From assembly GCA_963715405.1 (NCBI GenBank), contig OY970239.1, positions 1,550,001 through 1,614,000 of the forward strand: a DNA stretch of 64,000 bases. Reading direction: 5' to 3'. Position 1 is the stretch's first letter, and the number at the start of each line of letters is the position of its first letter. Below are positions 18,399 to 26,865 of the stretch, piece by piece. The stretch comes from JALZKA01 sp963715405 (GTDB lineage Bacteria > Actinomycetota > Thermoleophilia > Solirubrobacterales > 70-9). The position numbers were made by a program, and so were the translations under genes. The notes under the pieces are model-generated. The model had not been told where the DNA came from and did not search any database. It saw nothing but the letters and a program-made list of their open reading frames with translations.

Positions 18399-19808
18399 CT
18401 ACGGCCCAGGCGTCCAAAGCTTGCCCGGAGCCTCCGTTTCGGCCCCGGTTGCAGCCGCGGTCTCACCGCTCGCCTCGTCCTTCTCGGGCGTCCAGATCGC
18501 CTCGCGCGCATCGGCCTGGGCGACCGGGATCGGCTTCGCGGTCTCCGCGATGAGCTCGGCGGCCTTCCGCAGGCGCACCTCTTCGCGGAGGAGGGCGTCG
18601 CGGCCCGTCTCGCGAAGGCGTGCGAGGACCTTCTCCGGTTTCTGCTTCCCGTCGGCCGGGCCGAGAGCCTCGATCAGCTCCTCGTCGGTCGGCTCGATCT
18701 GCTCCGCCTCGGCCACGGCGGCTAGGGTCGCCTCGCGCCGGAGCGTCTTCTCTGCCGATTCGTCGCCCTCGGAGATCATCTCGTGGCGGTCCTTGCCCTG
18801 CATCTGCGCGTACATCTGCGGATCGATGCCCCGGGCCGCAAGCGTGCGCTCGAAGCGCTCCCAGAGCTCGTGTGCGCGAGCGTGGATCAAATCGTGGGGA
18901 ATCTCGACCGTGGCGTTTGCCGCGGCGGCGTCCACGGCAGCGTCGCGGAACTCCATCTCGCCTCGGCGCTCCAAAACCTCGGCCATGCGCGAGCGGATCT
19001 CCTCCCGTAGCTCGTCGAGCGTGTCGAATTCCGACGCCGATTGCGCGAAGTCGTCGTCGAGTGCGGGCAGTTCCTTCTCGCGGACCTCCTTGACGCTCAC
19101 CTTGAAAACGGCGGTCTTGCCCGCGAGGTCCTCCGCGCCGTAGTCACCAGGAAAGGTCACATCGAGCTCCGCCTCCTCACCCGCGTTCTTTCCGACCAGC
19201 CCGGCCTCGAATTCGGGCAGGAGCCGCTCGGATCCGAGCTCGACGGTCGTGTCGGTGCCCGAGCCGCCCTCGAAGGGTTCGCCATCAACCGTCCCTTCGT
19301 AGTCGATGACGACGACGTCACCCTTGGCCGAAGGACGCTCGACCGGGTTGAGTGAGCCGAAGCCTTCTCGCAATCGATCGAGCTCCTCGTCGACTGCTTC
19401 GGCGGGCACCTCGATCTCCGGACGACCGACTTCGAGGTCTTTGTACTCGCCAAGCGTTGCCTTCGGCCGCACCCCGATCTCAATCGTGAAATCGAGGCCT
19501 TCGCCTTCTGCAGGGAGGTCTTCGACGTCGAGCTTCGGGTCACCCACGGTGACCACGCCCGCGTCCGTGATCGCCTGCTCGTACCACTCCGGAAGGGAGT
19601 CGCGGATCGCCTGCTCGACCACCGCCTCGCGCCCGATCCGCTGGATCACGAGCTGCGGTGGCACCTTGCCCTTGCGAAAGCCGGGCATCTTCATCTCGCC
19701 GGCGAGCTGCTTTGCCGCGCGGCCCATGCGCTTTTCGACGACGTCGGCCTCGACTGAGACGTCGAGGCGCACGCGCGATTCAGGCAGCTCGGTCAGCTCG
19801 ACATTCAA
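18399..19808 (-). CDS. tig: trigger factor
   Basis: Ribosome-bound chaperone and peptidyl-prolyl isomerase acting on nascent chains. The ribosome-docking signature appears as MPGFRKGKVPPQ in the N-terminal domain, the FKBP-type domain in the middle includes VVIDYEGTVDGEPFEGG, and a long helical C-terminal domain follows. The C-terminus carries an acidic Ala/Glu-rich extension. Length 469 residues, normal. Typical tig-clpP pairing. Confidence 0.95.
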   Translation of the reverse strand: MNVELTELPESRVRLDVSVEADVVEKRMGRAAKQLAGEMKMPGFRKGKVPPQLVIQRIGREAVVEQAIRDSLPEWYEQAITDAGVVTVGDPKLDVEDLPAEGEGLDFTIEIGVRPKATLGEYKDLEVGRPEIEVPAEAVDEELDRLREGFGSLNPVERPSAKGDVVVIDYEGTVDGEPFEGGSGTDTTVELGSERLLPEFEAGLVGKNAGEEAELDVTFPGDYGAEDLAGKTAVFKVSVKEVREKELPALDDDFAQSASEFDTLDELREEIRSRMAEVLERRGEMEFRDAAVDAAAANATVEIPHDLIHARAHELWERFERTLAARGIDPQMYAQMQGKDRHEMISEGDESAEKTLRREATLAAVAEAEQIEPTDEELIEALGPADGKQKPEKVLARLRETGRDALLREEVRLRKAAELIAETAKPIPVAQADAREAIWTPEKDEASGETAAATGAETEAPGKLWTPGP

Positions 19809-19820
19809 GGTTTGCCGAGC

Positions 19821-19958
19821 CTACTCAGCATCTCGCCGGAGCCCGAGGCGCCGGAGCGCCCAGCCGCCGAGCGCCGCTCCGAGGTCGCCGAAGAACGCGA
19901 CCACGCGCCCGACCGGTCCGGTGACGAGCCACGCGAAAAGCCGATCCGATGTGGCCAA
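19821..19958 (-). CDS. possible 45-residue membrane protein upstream of tig
   Basis: A short frame from TTG 19958-19956 to TAG 19823-19821 encodes one hydrophobic segment with aromatic residues (DRLFAWLVTGPVGRVVAFF) and a basic end. The amino-acid pattern looks like a membrane peptide rather than random GC-rich coding, but the start codon falls inside a repeat element and no clear ribosome-binding site is seen. Confidence 0.35.
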   Translation of the reverse strand: MATSDRLFAWLVTGPVGRVVAFFGDLGAALGGWALRRLGLRRDAE

Positions 19959-20002
19959 ACGTCCCACGCTGCCCCCTATGGGGGAATAATCGGGACGTTT
20001 GG
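19955..20002. repeat. dispersed hairpin element, copy 1 (AACGTCC/GGACGTT arms)
   Basis: Perfect 11-bp outer arms CCAAACGTCCC (19955-19965) and GGGACGTTTGG (19992-20002) enclose an inner stem CCCCC-TAT-GGGGG (19972-19984). Copies 2 and 3 at 39809-39854 and 53488-53525 share the AACGTCC/GGACGTT arms and have a different inner palindrome. It lies in the gap between two minus-strand genes. Confidence 0.7.
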
Positions 20003-20023
20003 GTGGGGGATTGGGCGGTCCGC

Positions 20024-21517
20024 TCAATTGTCGCCCGCGTAGCCCAGAATCGAACGGTCGATCAGCCACTCGACGGGGGCCCGGTCGTCGGTGTAGACCT
20101 CGCCGCCCGCGAGCAGCTCGCCGAACCGAGACGCCTCCATGGCGCCGAGGTTCGCGACTTCGCGCGGCAGCTCGGCGACGCCGGCCCGGATGCTCTCGGC
20201 GCTGAGCTCCGCCTCGCTGCCGACGAGCAGGGTGTTCGTCGGCTCGATCGGATCGCGCATCACGTTCGGGAAGACCTCGGACATCGTCCGACCGAGCACC
20301 TTCTCCAGGTCGTCGTTTCCCTCGGGGTGCCCTGCGTTGACGACGATCACGCCTCCCGGCGCCAGGCGGTCGCGGACGAGCGAGAAGAACTCCTTCGTCG
20401 CGAGGTAGAAGGGGATGTACGGCTGGCGGTAGGCATCGACGAAGATCGCGTCGTAGCCCCCCTCAGATCGGCGCAGCCAGGGGCGCGCGTCCTCGGAATG
20501 GACCTCCAAGTTCTCGTTCGAGGCCATGTCGAAGTACTCGTTGCCGACCTCCTCGAGCTCGGGGTCGATCTCGACGCCGTCGATCTCGGTCTCGGGCAGG
20601 TACTCGCCGTAGCTCCGAGCGGTGGTGCCGGCCGCGTTGCCGAGGATCGCTATGCGCTCGGGGGGCCCATCGAGCCCTGCGAACGGCAGGACCAGATAGC
20701 CGTCCCACACGTCGCCGGTGAGCGTCGAGTTGGAGCGAAGTAGCGAGTGCACCGCTTGGCCCTCGTTCAGCTCCAGCAGACGGTCGCCGTCGGCTTCCTC
20801 GATCACGCGGATGTACTGATGCTCTGAGTCCTTCTCGAAGAGGACCTCGCCGTCCTCGGTCGACTTGATCGCCCCGACCGGGATCGCGAGCGCCGCGGCG
20901 ATGAGCGCGGGCGCGAGGAGGTAGCGCTTGCCCAGCCCGAGGGCGCCGACGAGCGCCAGCATCGCTCCGAACGCGATGAAGGTGCGCTGCGTGCCCGCAA
21001 ATGGGATCAGCAGAAGGGCGGAGATCATCGTGCCGAGTAGCGACCCGATCGTCGAGATCGCGTAAAGGCGCCCCGCGACCGCTCCCGCGTTCTCGACCTC
21101 GTCGACGCTCAGGCGAATCGCCCAGGGCGAAACGGTGCCGAGCACTGCCAGGGGAATCGCGACGAGGATCAACACGGCGAAGAGCGAGCCGACGAACGCC
21201 CCCGCCTCGATCTCGTCGAGCGCGGAGATCGCGACGTCGAAGAACGGCTGCGCGATAAAGGGGATCAGGGTGAGTAGAACGGCGCCGCCGATCACAACCA
21301 TCGAGAGTCGGCGCGGATCCGGGTAGCGGTCGCCCAGCTTGCCGCCGTACCAGTAGCCGACCGAAAGCGCGACCAACACGACGCCGATCGTGTTCGCCCA
21401 GACGATCGTCGAAGCGCCGAAGAACGGCGCGAGCAGGCGCGCCGCCGCGATCTCGGCGCCCAGTATCGAGATCCCGACGATAAAGACCGTCAGGTACAGG
21501 TATCGGTTTTGGCTCAC
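20024..21517 (-). CDS. fused MFS-like membrane domain and spermidine-synthase-like domain
   Basis: About eight membrane helices in residues 1-220 (MSQNRYLYLTVFIVGISILG at the start, GGKLGDRYPDPRR loop) are followed by a class I methyltransferase-like, spermidine-synthase-type domain (ILGNAAGTTARSYGEY, EIDPELEEVG, YDAIFVDAYRQPYIPFYL). Proteins of this fused type are widespread, and real polyamine synthesis has not been shown for most. Length 497. It overlaps the ctaG stop by four bases. Confidence 0.85.
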   Translation of the reverse strand: MSQNRYLYLTVFIVGISILGAEIAAARLLAPFFGASTIVWANTIGVVLVALSVGYWYGGKLGDRYPDPRRLSMVVIGGAVLLTLIPFIAQPFFDVAISALDEIEAGAFVGSLFAVLILVAIPLAVLGTVSPWAIRLSVDEVENAGAVAGRLYAISTIGSLLGTMISALLLIPFAGTQRTFIAFGAMLALVGALGLGKRYLLAPALIAAALAIPVGAIKSTEDGEVLFEKDSEHQYIRVIEEADGDRLLELNEGQAVHSLLRSNSTLTGDVWDGYLVLPFAGLDGPPERIAILGNAAGTTARSYGEYLPETEIDGVEIDPELEEVGNEYFDMASNENLEVHSEDARPWLRRSEGGYDAIFVDAYRQPYIPFYLATKEFFSLVRDRLAPGGVIVVNAGHPEGNDDLEKVLGRTMSEVFPNVMRDPIEPTNTLLVGSEAELSAESIRAGVAELPREVANLGAMEASRFGELLAGGEVYTDDRAPVEWLIDRSILGYAGDN

Positions 21518-22416
21518 GACGGTTTTGCCTCAGCGCCCCTGATCCGCTCCTCGAGCCGCGCGCCGTGGCCCGCCGTGACGGCGCGCTCCGCCCGCTCCGG
21601 AGTGAGCTCGACGCCGCGCTCGGCGGCCAGCTCCAGGAGGCGCTGCTTCTCGGTGTCGCGCGCGGCCCAGCGAAGGAGGGCCCAAGCGAGCACGGCCAGG
21701 GTGACGATGCCTCCCTCGGCCATCATGATCACACCCGCGATCCCCTGGTCGGTGACGGGCGAGATGTTCCAGTAGGCCTGTCCGGCCGCGTAGCCGGTGA
21801 AGAGAACGGCGCCCGACCACATGAGGATGTTGCCGAGGCCCGCGCTTGCCAGCCGGGCGACGACGGTGTAGCCGACCTGCGCGCCGCCACCGAACCACGC
21901 CGGCACCGGAAGCGGGCCGGCGACAGGCATCCACATGAGGATTCCGAACGTGATGAAGCAGGCGTGCTGGAGCGCGTGGAGCCACTCGTTCGTGACGGTC
22001 CCGTCGTAAAGCGCGGGGATGTGCCAGATGTAGAGGTTCGCGATCCACAGCGGCAGGGCGATCATCGGAAGCGTCAAGAAGCGCAGGCGGTCGAATGCCT
22101 TGAAGGCCATTACGGGCTGGAGCACCGAGCGGGTGAGGCCGAGGACGATGAGAAGGGCGGCGATGTCGCCGACCAGGAGGTGCTGGATCATGTGCGCCGT
22201 GACCAGCTCCTCGCCCAAATGCGCCAGTGGCGAGACGAACGCGACCGCGATCAAGGCGATTCCGGAGAAGTAGGAGACGACGCGCCACGTGGGGACCGGC
22301 CGCCCCTCGCGCGCCAGGTTCGCCGACCGGATCCCGTAGGCCGTGCCGAACGCGAACAGGCCCGCGATCTGAAGCGGCTCGAAGACGCCTGATGAGACGT
22401 GCGCGAGCATGCCCAT
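21514..22416 (-). CDS. ctaG: cytochrome c oxidase assembly protein, caa3-type CtaG
   Basis: Polytopic membrane protein of the CtaG (caa3) family, needed for formation of active caa3-type oxidase in Bacillus. About seven helices, with conserved histidines in HMIQHLLVGD and LHALQHACF and the NLYIWHIPALYD segment. Length 300. Its presence suggests that the organism makes a real copper-containing oxidase, which matters for the unusual oxidase-like genes at 57751-60554. Confidence 0.88.
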   Translation of the reverse strand: MGMLAHVSSGVFEPLQIAGLFAFGTAYGIRSANLAREGRPVPTWRVVSYFSGIALIAVAFVSPLAHLGEELVTAHMIQHLLVGDIAALLIVLGLTRSVLQPVMAFKAFDRLRFLTLPMIALPLWIANLYIWHIPALYDGTVTNEWLHALQHACFITFGILMWMPVAGPLPVPAWFGGGAQVGYTVVARLASAGLGNILMWSGAVLFTGYAAGQAYWNISPVTDQGIAGVIMMAEGGIVTLAVLAWALLRWAARDTEKQRLLELAAERGVELTPERAERAVTAGHGARLEERIRGAEAKPS

Positions 22417-22515
22417 GCCGGGATCAGCGTACCGGCGGCTCCATGCTCCGGCCAGGCGTGGCGCGCGCTCCGATCAGCGTGAGAGACTGCGCGCCATGCC
22501 GAAGGAGGCCACGCG

Positions 22516-23433
22516 ATGAGCACCGCCGCGGAGGTGCCCGAGACCCGCGGGCTCGAAGGCGACGACGCGGTCGAGACCCTCAGGGACGTGGGTATTAAGC
22601 AACTCGTCCGCGACTCGTTCGTACGCTTCCGCCGTGCTGACGCCTTCAGCCACTCGAGGGCGCTCGCGTTTCAGCTCGTGCTCACGCTCCTCCCCGCGCT
22701 GATCGCCGTCGTTGGGCTCGCCGGCGTCCTCGACCAGGAATCGTTCAGCCGTGTCCTCGAGGACACGTTCAAAGACCTCGCTCCGGGCCCCGCGGGCGAC
22801 GTCTTGACGCAGACGATCAAGTCGGGCACGAGCGGCGGAGGACTCGCCCTGTTCCTGGGCCTCGCGGTCGCGATCGTCTCGGGCGCGACCGCAATGGGCC
22901 AGATCGAGCGGGGCTCGAACCGGATCTACGGAGTGGAGCGCGACCGCCCCACCGTCGCCAAATACATGCGAGCCACCATCCTCGCCCTCACGGCGGGCGT
23001 GGCGAGCATCGGTGCGCTCATCCTCGTCATCGCGGGTTCCGAGCTGGGTTCCGCCCTCACCGACAACGGCTGGAGCGACGCGCTGGGGACGATCTGGTCG
23101 ATCGGCCGCTGGCCGCTCGGCGCGGCGCTCGTGATCGCCGCAACCGCCCTGATGTTCGAGAAGTCGCCCAACCGCTCCCAGCCCGAGCCGACTTGGCTCG
23201 CCTTCGGCTCGGGACTCTCCGTGCTCCTGTGGTTCGCGTTCACCGGGATCCTCGCCGCGTATCTGGAGGTCTCGAAGGACTTCGGCGAAACCTACGGGCC
23301 GCTCGCCGGCTTCATCGGCCTGATGCTTTGGGCGCTCTTGACCTCGCTAGCGCTATTCGGCGGCCTGGCGGTCGCGGCTCAGCTCGAGGCGATCCGAGCC
23401 GGCAAGCCGAACCCAGACGACGGCAGCTCGTAG
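22516..23433 (+). CDS. YihY/UPF0761 family inner-membrane protein
   Basis: A 305-residue protein of the YihY/BrkB family, about six membrane helices. Family features are AFSHSRALAFQLVLTLLPAL near the N-terminus and GPLAGFIGLMLWALLTSLALFGG near the C-terminus. Old claims of RNase BN activity for the family are not supported. Divergent from ctaG with a 99-base gap. Confidence 0.87.
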   Translation: MSTAAEVPETRGLEGDDAVETLRDVGIKQLVRDSFVRFRRADAFSHSRALAFQLVLTLLPALIAVVGLAGVLDQESFSRVLEDTFKDLAPGPAGDVLTQTIKSGTSGGGLALFLGLAVAIVSGATAMGQIERGSNRIYGVERDRPTVAKYMRATILALTAGVASIGALILVIAGSELGSALTDNGWSDALGTIWSIGRWPLGAALVIAATALMFEKSPNRSQPEPTWLAFGSGLSVLLWFAFTGILAAYLEVSKDFGETYGPLAGFIGLMLWALLTSLALFGGLAVAAQLEAIRAGKPNPDDGSS

Positions 23434-23443
23434 GCCTAGTCAG

Positions 23444-24418
23444 CTAGAGCCAGTCGATTCGCTTGAAGAAGCGGTAGAGGCCGACGATCGCCACCGCCAT
23501 CAGTGCCAGGGCAGCCGGGTAGCCCCAGGTCTCCGTGAGCTCCGGCATGTGCTCGAAGTTCATCCCCCAAATGGAAGCGAGGAAGGTCGGGACGGCGATG
23601 ATGGCCGCCCAGGCCGAGATCGCCCTCACGACCTCGTTCTGCTGCACGCCGAGGAGGGCGAGGTTGGCCTCGAGAATCGAGGTGAGCAGCTCCCGCTGGC
23701 CGGCAACCTGCTCGTCGACCCGGCGCGCGTGATCGTGGACGTCGCGAAAGAAGCGCCGGAGCTCCTCGCTCACGCCAGGCTGGGCGCCGTATTGAAGACC
23801 TTCGAGCGGCGCGAGCAGCGGGCGAACGGCACGGTGGAACTCGATGACCTCTCGCTTGAGGAAGTAAATCCGCTGGGTCGAGTCGGACCGGTGCCCGAAG
23901 ATCTCGTCCTCGACCTCCTCGATGTCGTTGTCGATGCCTGCCACGACCGGCGCGTAGTCGTCGACGACCTTGTCCACGATCGCCCAGACGACGGCTCCCG
24001 GCCCGCTGCTGAGCAGATCGTCGCGCTCCTCTAGCCGGCGGCGCGCGGGGCCGAGCTCGGACGCCTCGCCGTGGCGGACCGCGATCACGTAGCTCGAGCC
24101 CACGAAGAGGTGAATCTCGCCGAACTCGACCTCTTCGGCGGCGTCGTCGTAACGCGCCGTGCGAAGCACGATGAAGAGCGAGTCCCCGTAGTCCTCGAGC
24201 TTCGGGCGCTGGTGGGCCTTCATCGCATCCTCGAGCGCGAGTGCGTGAAGACCGAACGCCTTGCCAACGCGGTCGAGCTCCTGCGCGCTCGGCTCCTTGA
24301 GCCCAACCCAGGCGAATCCGTCCTTTCCGTCGCCACAGAGCGCGGCCGCTTCGTCAATCTCGATCGGAGCCTCGTGCTGGCGTCGCCCGTCGGCGTAGTG
24401 GGCGCAGTCGACGATCAC
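23444..24418 (-). CDS. corA: CorA-type magnesium/cobalt transporter
   Basis: Pentameric divalent-cation channel. Long helical cytoplasmic domain in residues 1-260, then two membrane helices near the C-terminus with the GMN signature in IWGMNFEHMPE and a basic end (FKRIDWL). Length 324. Its ATG overlaps the stop of the HD-domain gene upstream (ATGA). Confidence 0.93.
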   Translation of the reverse strand: MIVDCAHYADGRRQHEAPIEIDEAAALCGDGKDGFAWVGLKEPSAQELDRVGKAFGLHALALEDAMKAHQRPKLEDYGDSLFIVLRTARYDDAAEEVEFGEIHLFVGSSYVIAVRHGEASELGPARRRLEERDDLLSSGPGAVVWAIVDKVVDDYAPVVAGIDNDIEEVEDEIFGHRSDSTQRIYFLKREVIEFHRAVRPLLAPLEGLQYGAQPGVSEELRRFFRDVHDHARRVDEQVAGQRELLTSILEANLALLGVQQNEVVRAISAWAAIIAVPTFLASIWGMNFEHMPELTETWGYPAALALMAVAIVGLYRFFKRIDWL

Positions 24419-25008
24419 GCCGTCGAGTCTCGGTCGGCCTCGAATGCGCCGAGCTCAGCGCGCAGCTGGGCGGCGAGGTCGAGGCCGGGATGCACGCGCT
24501 CGATCATCTCAAGGTCGCCGCGCCAGACCCGGAGGCGAACATCGAGCGGCGCGTTGAACCGCGAGGCGGCGCCTTCGCCGATGTTCGCGTAGAGGGTGCG
24601 CATGTCGCGAAGATTGGCGATCTTGTCGGCGGCATAGATGAGGACCGCGTCGCCGCCCGCCGCCTCGACGTCGTCGCGGTGCTGTTCTTTCTTTGCCTGC
24701 CACGGCTCGACATCCTTGTCCTCGGACATCGCGTCGACCAAGTCTCGTACGCCCTTGCCGAAGCCGTCCTCGATCTCATCAAGCGTCGTATCGGTGTCCT
24801 CGACGACGTCGTGGAGGAACGTGGCGGCCAGGAGCTCCTCGTCGTCGTGACCGGCGCGGTGGAGGATCCTGGCAAGCTCGACAGGATGGTCTATATACGG
24901 GGAGCCATCGCCCTTTCGCGCTTGTCCCTCGTGCGCGTCACGGGCGAACTCGTACGCCTCGCGCGCAAGACCCGGACCGGCGAGGAATTCGGGTGCGTGC
25001 TCCTCCAC
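24415..25008 (-). CDS. single-domain HD phosphohydrolase of the SpoT/MESH1 type
   Basis: Metal-dependent HD hydrolase resembling the hydrolase half of RelA/SpoT. Motifs: ARDAHEGQARKGDGSPYIDH (first His and HP region), HDVVEDT (the HD pair, about residues 66-67) and ADKIANLRDM (the late Asp motif). No synthetase or TGS domain is present, so it would be a small alarmone hydrolase of about 197 residues if it acts on (p)ppGpp. I chose GTG 25008 since longer frames run back through lemA. It sits between lemA and corA. Confidence 0.78.
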   Translation of the reverse strand: MEEHAPEFLAGPGLAREAYEFARDAHEGQARKGDGSPYIDHPVELARILHRAGHDDEELLAATFLHDVVEDTDTTLDEIEDGFGKGVRDLVDAMSEDKDVEPWQAKKEQHRDDVEAAGGDAVLIYAADKIANLRDMRTLYANIGEGAASRFNAPLDVRLRVWRGDLEMIERVHPGLDLAAQLRAELGAFEADRDSTA

Positions 25009-25031
25009 CGATCCGGTGCCCGCCGCTCCGG

Positions 25032-25586
25032 CTAGAACGAGACCTGGACGGGCTCGCGCTCGGCTGCGTTCGTGATCTCGAAGAACTCGCGCTGGGTGAA
25101 GCCGCCGGTCGAGGCGACGATCGAGTTCGGGAAGATCTGGATCTTCGTGTTGTAGGCCTGAACGTTCGAGTTGTAGATGCGGCGCGAGGCCTGGATCTCG
25201 TCCTCGAGCTCCGAGAGGTTCCGCGAAAGCTGCTGGAAGTTCTCGGTCGCGCGAAGGTCGGGGTACTGCTCGGCGACGGCGCGCAGATCCGTCAGCGCGG
25301 CGTTGAGGAGGCCTTCGGCTGCGCTCGACTCGGCCGGCCCTTGAGCCTGCATGGCCTGGGCGCGCGCTTCGGTGACCTTCTGGAACGTCTCGCGCTCGTG
25401 CGTCGCGTATCCCTTGACCGTCTCGACCAGGTTCGGGACCAGGTCGTGGCGCCGCTTGAGCTGAACGTCGATACCCGACCACGACTCGTCAACGCGGTTT
25501 CGCGAGCCGATCATCGAGTTGCGAATGAGGATGTAGATCAGCGCCAAAACGATGAGGACGCCGACCGCGATCAAGACTGCAGTCAT
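25032..25586 (-). CDS. lemA: LemA family protein
   Basis: One N-terminal membrane helix (about residues 4-22) with the long helical LemA domain outside (RNRVDESWSGIDVQLKRRHD and VETVKGYATHERETFQ are typical). Length 184, normal. Function of LemA proteins is unclear; they are often linked to envelope stress. It is followed by the HD hydrolase with a small gap. Confidence 0.92.
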   Translation of the reverse strand: MTAVLIAVGVLIVLALIYILIRNSMIGSRNRVDESWSGIDVQLKRRHDLVPNLVETVKGYATHERETFQKVTEARAQAMQAQGPAESSAAEGLLNAALTDLRAVAEQYPDLRATENFQQLSRNLSELEDEIQASRRIYNSNVQAYNTKIQIFPNSIVASTGGFTQREFFEITNAAEREPVQVSF

Positions 25587-25629
25587 CTTGTGATTTCTCC
25601 TTCGAGAGTAAGAACGGAGCGATTATCCA

Positions 25630-26115
25630 TTAGTTGGCGGTCGGGAGGTGTCCGAGTCGCTCGAGAGCCGACTCGACGAGCCCGGTTGCGAGCTCTTCGG
25701 CCTCCGTCGCATCGAGGCGGCCGAGCTCGTAAGCGAGCGCGACCGCGTCGTTTCGAGCCGCGGCGGATTCGATCGTTCGGGCGTACTCGGCCGGGGCTGG
25801 GGTGTCCTTGGCCGGCCGTCGGAGCTCGGCGAGCTCCGAGCGCATGGAAGTCAGCGAGCCCGGTCCGAAACCCGGAGCCGGGACTGGCGCTCCCAGCTCG
25901 AGCCCCGGCATGGGCACGGGCGGCTGGGTACGAGGGGGCTGTCCCGACGGCGTGTAGTCGCGCGGAAGCACCCCGCGCTCGCGAAGGCGCTCGATCTGGA
26001 GGTAGACCGCGTTTCGCGAGACGCCGAGGTCGGTCGCAATCTTCTTGACGGGAATGTCCTGCTCGAGCCGTTCGAGGATCTCGTGCTGGCGCTTGGTGAG
26101 GTTCTCATCGATCAT
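25630..26115 (-). CDS. small HTH DNA-binding regulator, probably autoregulated
   Basis: N-terminal helix-turn-helix (TKRQHEILERLEQDIPVKK then IATDLGVSRNAVYLQIERL, residues 7-45) of the sigma-region-4/LuxR kind, a Pro-rich linker and a helical C-terminal part (residues 105-155) that may bind a partner or effector. No known family name. The ATG begins within a couple of bases of the predicted transcription start (see the promoter at 26123-26151), and a 15-bp palindrome lies between the -35 and -10 boxes, so self-repression is likely. Confidence 0.75.
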   Translation of the reverse strand: MIDENLTKRQHEILERLEQDIPVKKIATDLGVSRNAVYLQIERLRERGVLPRDYTPSGQPPRTQPPVPMPGLELGAPVPAPGFGPGSLTSMRSELAELRRPAKDTPAPAEYARTIESAAARNDAVALAYELGRLDATEAEELATGLVESALERLGHLPTAN

Positions 26116-26122
26116 CCTTGAC

Positions 26123-26151
26123 AGCCTACTTGACTGTCAAGTTGATGTCAA
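26123..26151 (-). promoter_or_regulatory. strong sigma-70-type promoter giving a leaderless mRNA
   Basis: On the minus strand, a perfect -35 box TTGACA (26151-26146), 17-base spacer and -10 box TAGGCT (26128-26123) precede the regulator ATG at 26115. Transcription should start about seven bases after the -10 box, at or within two bases of the ATG, so the message would lack a ribosome-binding site. Confidence 0.65.
26128..26142. promoter_or_regulatory. palindromic operator between the -35 and -10 boxes
   Basis: A perfect 15-bp inverted repeat ACTTGAC-T-GTCAAGT covers the promoter spacer. Further TTGAC/GTCAA half-sites lie at 26118-26123 and 26146-26151. This is the expected layout for a dimeric repressor, most simply the HTH protein encoded next to it. 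Confidence 0.55.
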
Positions 26152-26169
26152 GCAAACCGCAGGCACGGG

Positions 26170-26200
26170 GGTGCCAGGCACCGTGACCGGTGCCTGGCAC
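26170..26200. repeat. dispersed 13-bp palindrome pair (GGTGCCAGGCACC type)
   Basis: GGTGCCAGGCACC (26170-26182) and GGTGCCTGGCAC (26189-26200) face each other with six bases between. They belong to a family with further copies at 45870, 51383, 51435, 56670, 60452, 60503 and 61501. The pair lies between the ogt stop and the regulator promoter and could also fold as a hairpin. Confidence 0.75.
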
Positions 26201-26217
26201 TTTGTCAAGGGCTTGGG

Positions 26218-26865
26218 CTATCGCGAGCCCTCCAGCTCGAGCAGCCAGCGCTTGAGCTCTGGCCCGCCGCCGTAGTTGCCGGGGTATCCCCCGCCCGCGC
26301 GGACGACGCGGTGGCACGGGACGACGATCGGTAGCGGGTTGATGCCGACGGCGGTGCCCGCCGCCCGATGGGCTCGCGGGTTGCCGGCTTCGCGAGCGAC
26401 GTCGCCGTAGGTCATCACCTCGCCGTAGTGAAGCTTCGCGGTGACCTTCAGCACCTTGCCGTAGAAGCCGCCTGGGACCAGGGTCCAGTCCAGGGCCAGG
26501 TCGAACTTCTCGCGATTGCCTGCGAAGTACTCGTCGAGCTCGCGGCGCGCCTCGTCGAGCTTTCCCGGGGCCTCGACGATCCGCGGCGAGATCTCCGCCG
26601 CAAGGCGCTCGACGAAGTCATCGAGCGGCTGATTGGGCAGACCGACCGAGACGATCCCGCGTTGAGTGGAGGCGACCGACGTGGTGCCGACCGGGGTGTC
26701 GACCCTCGCGAACGCGACCTCAGCCTCACCGCTCTCGGCGGCAAGCTCGGCAAAGCGGCGCGCGAGCTCGGCGGAGTCGCCGGGCGCGGCGCCCTGGCGC
26801 AGCTGCCTCTCGAGCTCGGCTTCGACGCCCTGCTTTGGGCCCGTAGCCCGACGCCTTTCGGTCAT
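26218..26865 (-). CDS. ogt: methylated-DNA--protein-cysteine methyltransferase
   Basis: Removes O6-alkyl groups from guanine by suicide transfer to a cysteine. The active site is VVPCHRVVRAGG, catalytic Cys at about residue 184, followed by GGYPGNYGGG. The middle part (residues 55-125) is the usual N-terminal domain. About 50 extra N-terminal helical residues precede it. Its ATG overlaps the stop of the sigma-factor gene by four bases, suggesting joint expression. Confidence 0.92.
   Translation of the reverse strand: MTERRRATGPKQGVEAELERQLRQGAAPGDSAELARRFAELAAESGEAEVAFARVDTPVGTTSVASTQRGIVSVGLPNQPLDDFVERLAAEISPRIVEAPGKLDEARRELDEYFAGNREKFDLALDWTLVPGGFYGKVLKVTAKLHYGEVMTYGDVAREAGNPRAHRAAGTAVGINPLPIVVPCHRVVRAGGGYPGNYGGGPELKRWLLELEGSR

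Noticed and set aside
20024..21517. Naming the gene speE
   Set aside because: The membrane-fused architecture differs from true spermidine synthase and no partner speD or other polyamine gene is near.
26170..26200. Palindrome pair as a CRISPR repeat
   Set aside because: Copies are single or paired and scattered over 35 kb, with no array of equal spacers and no cas genes.
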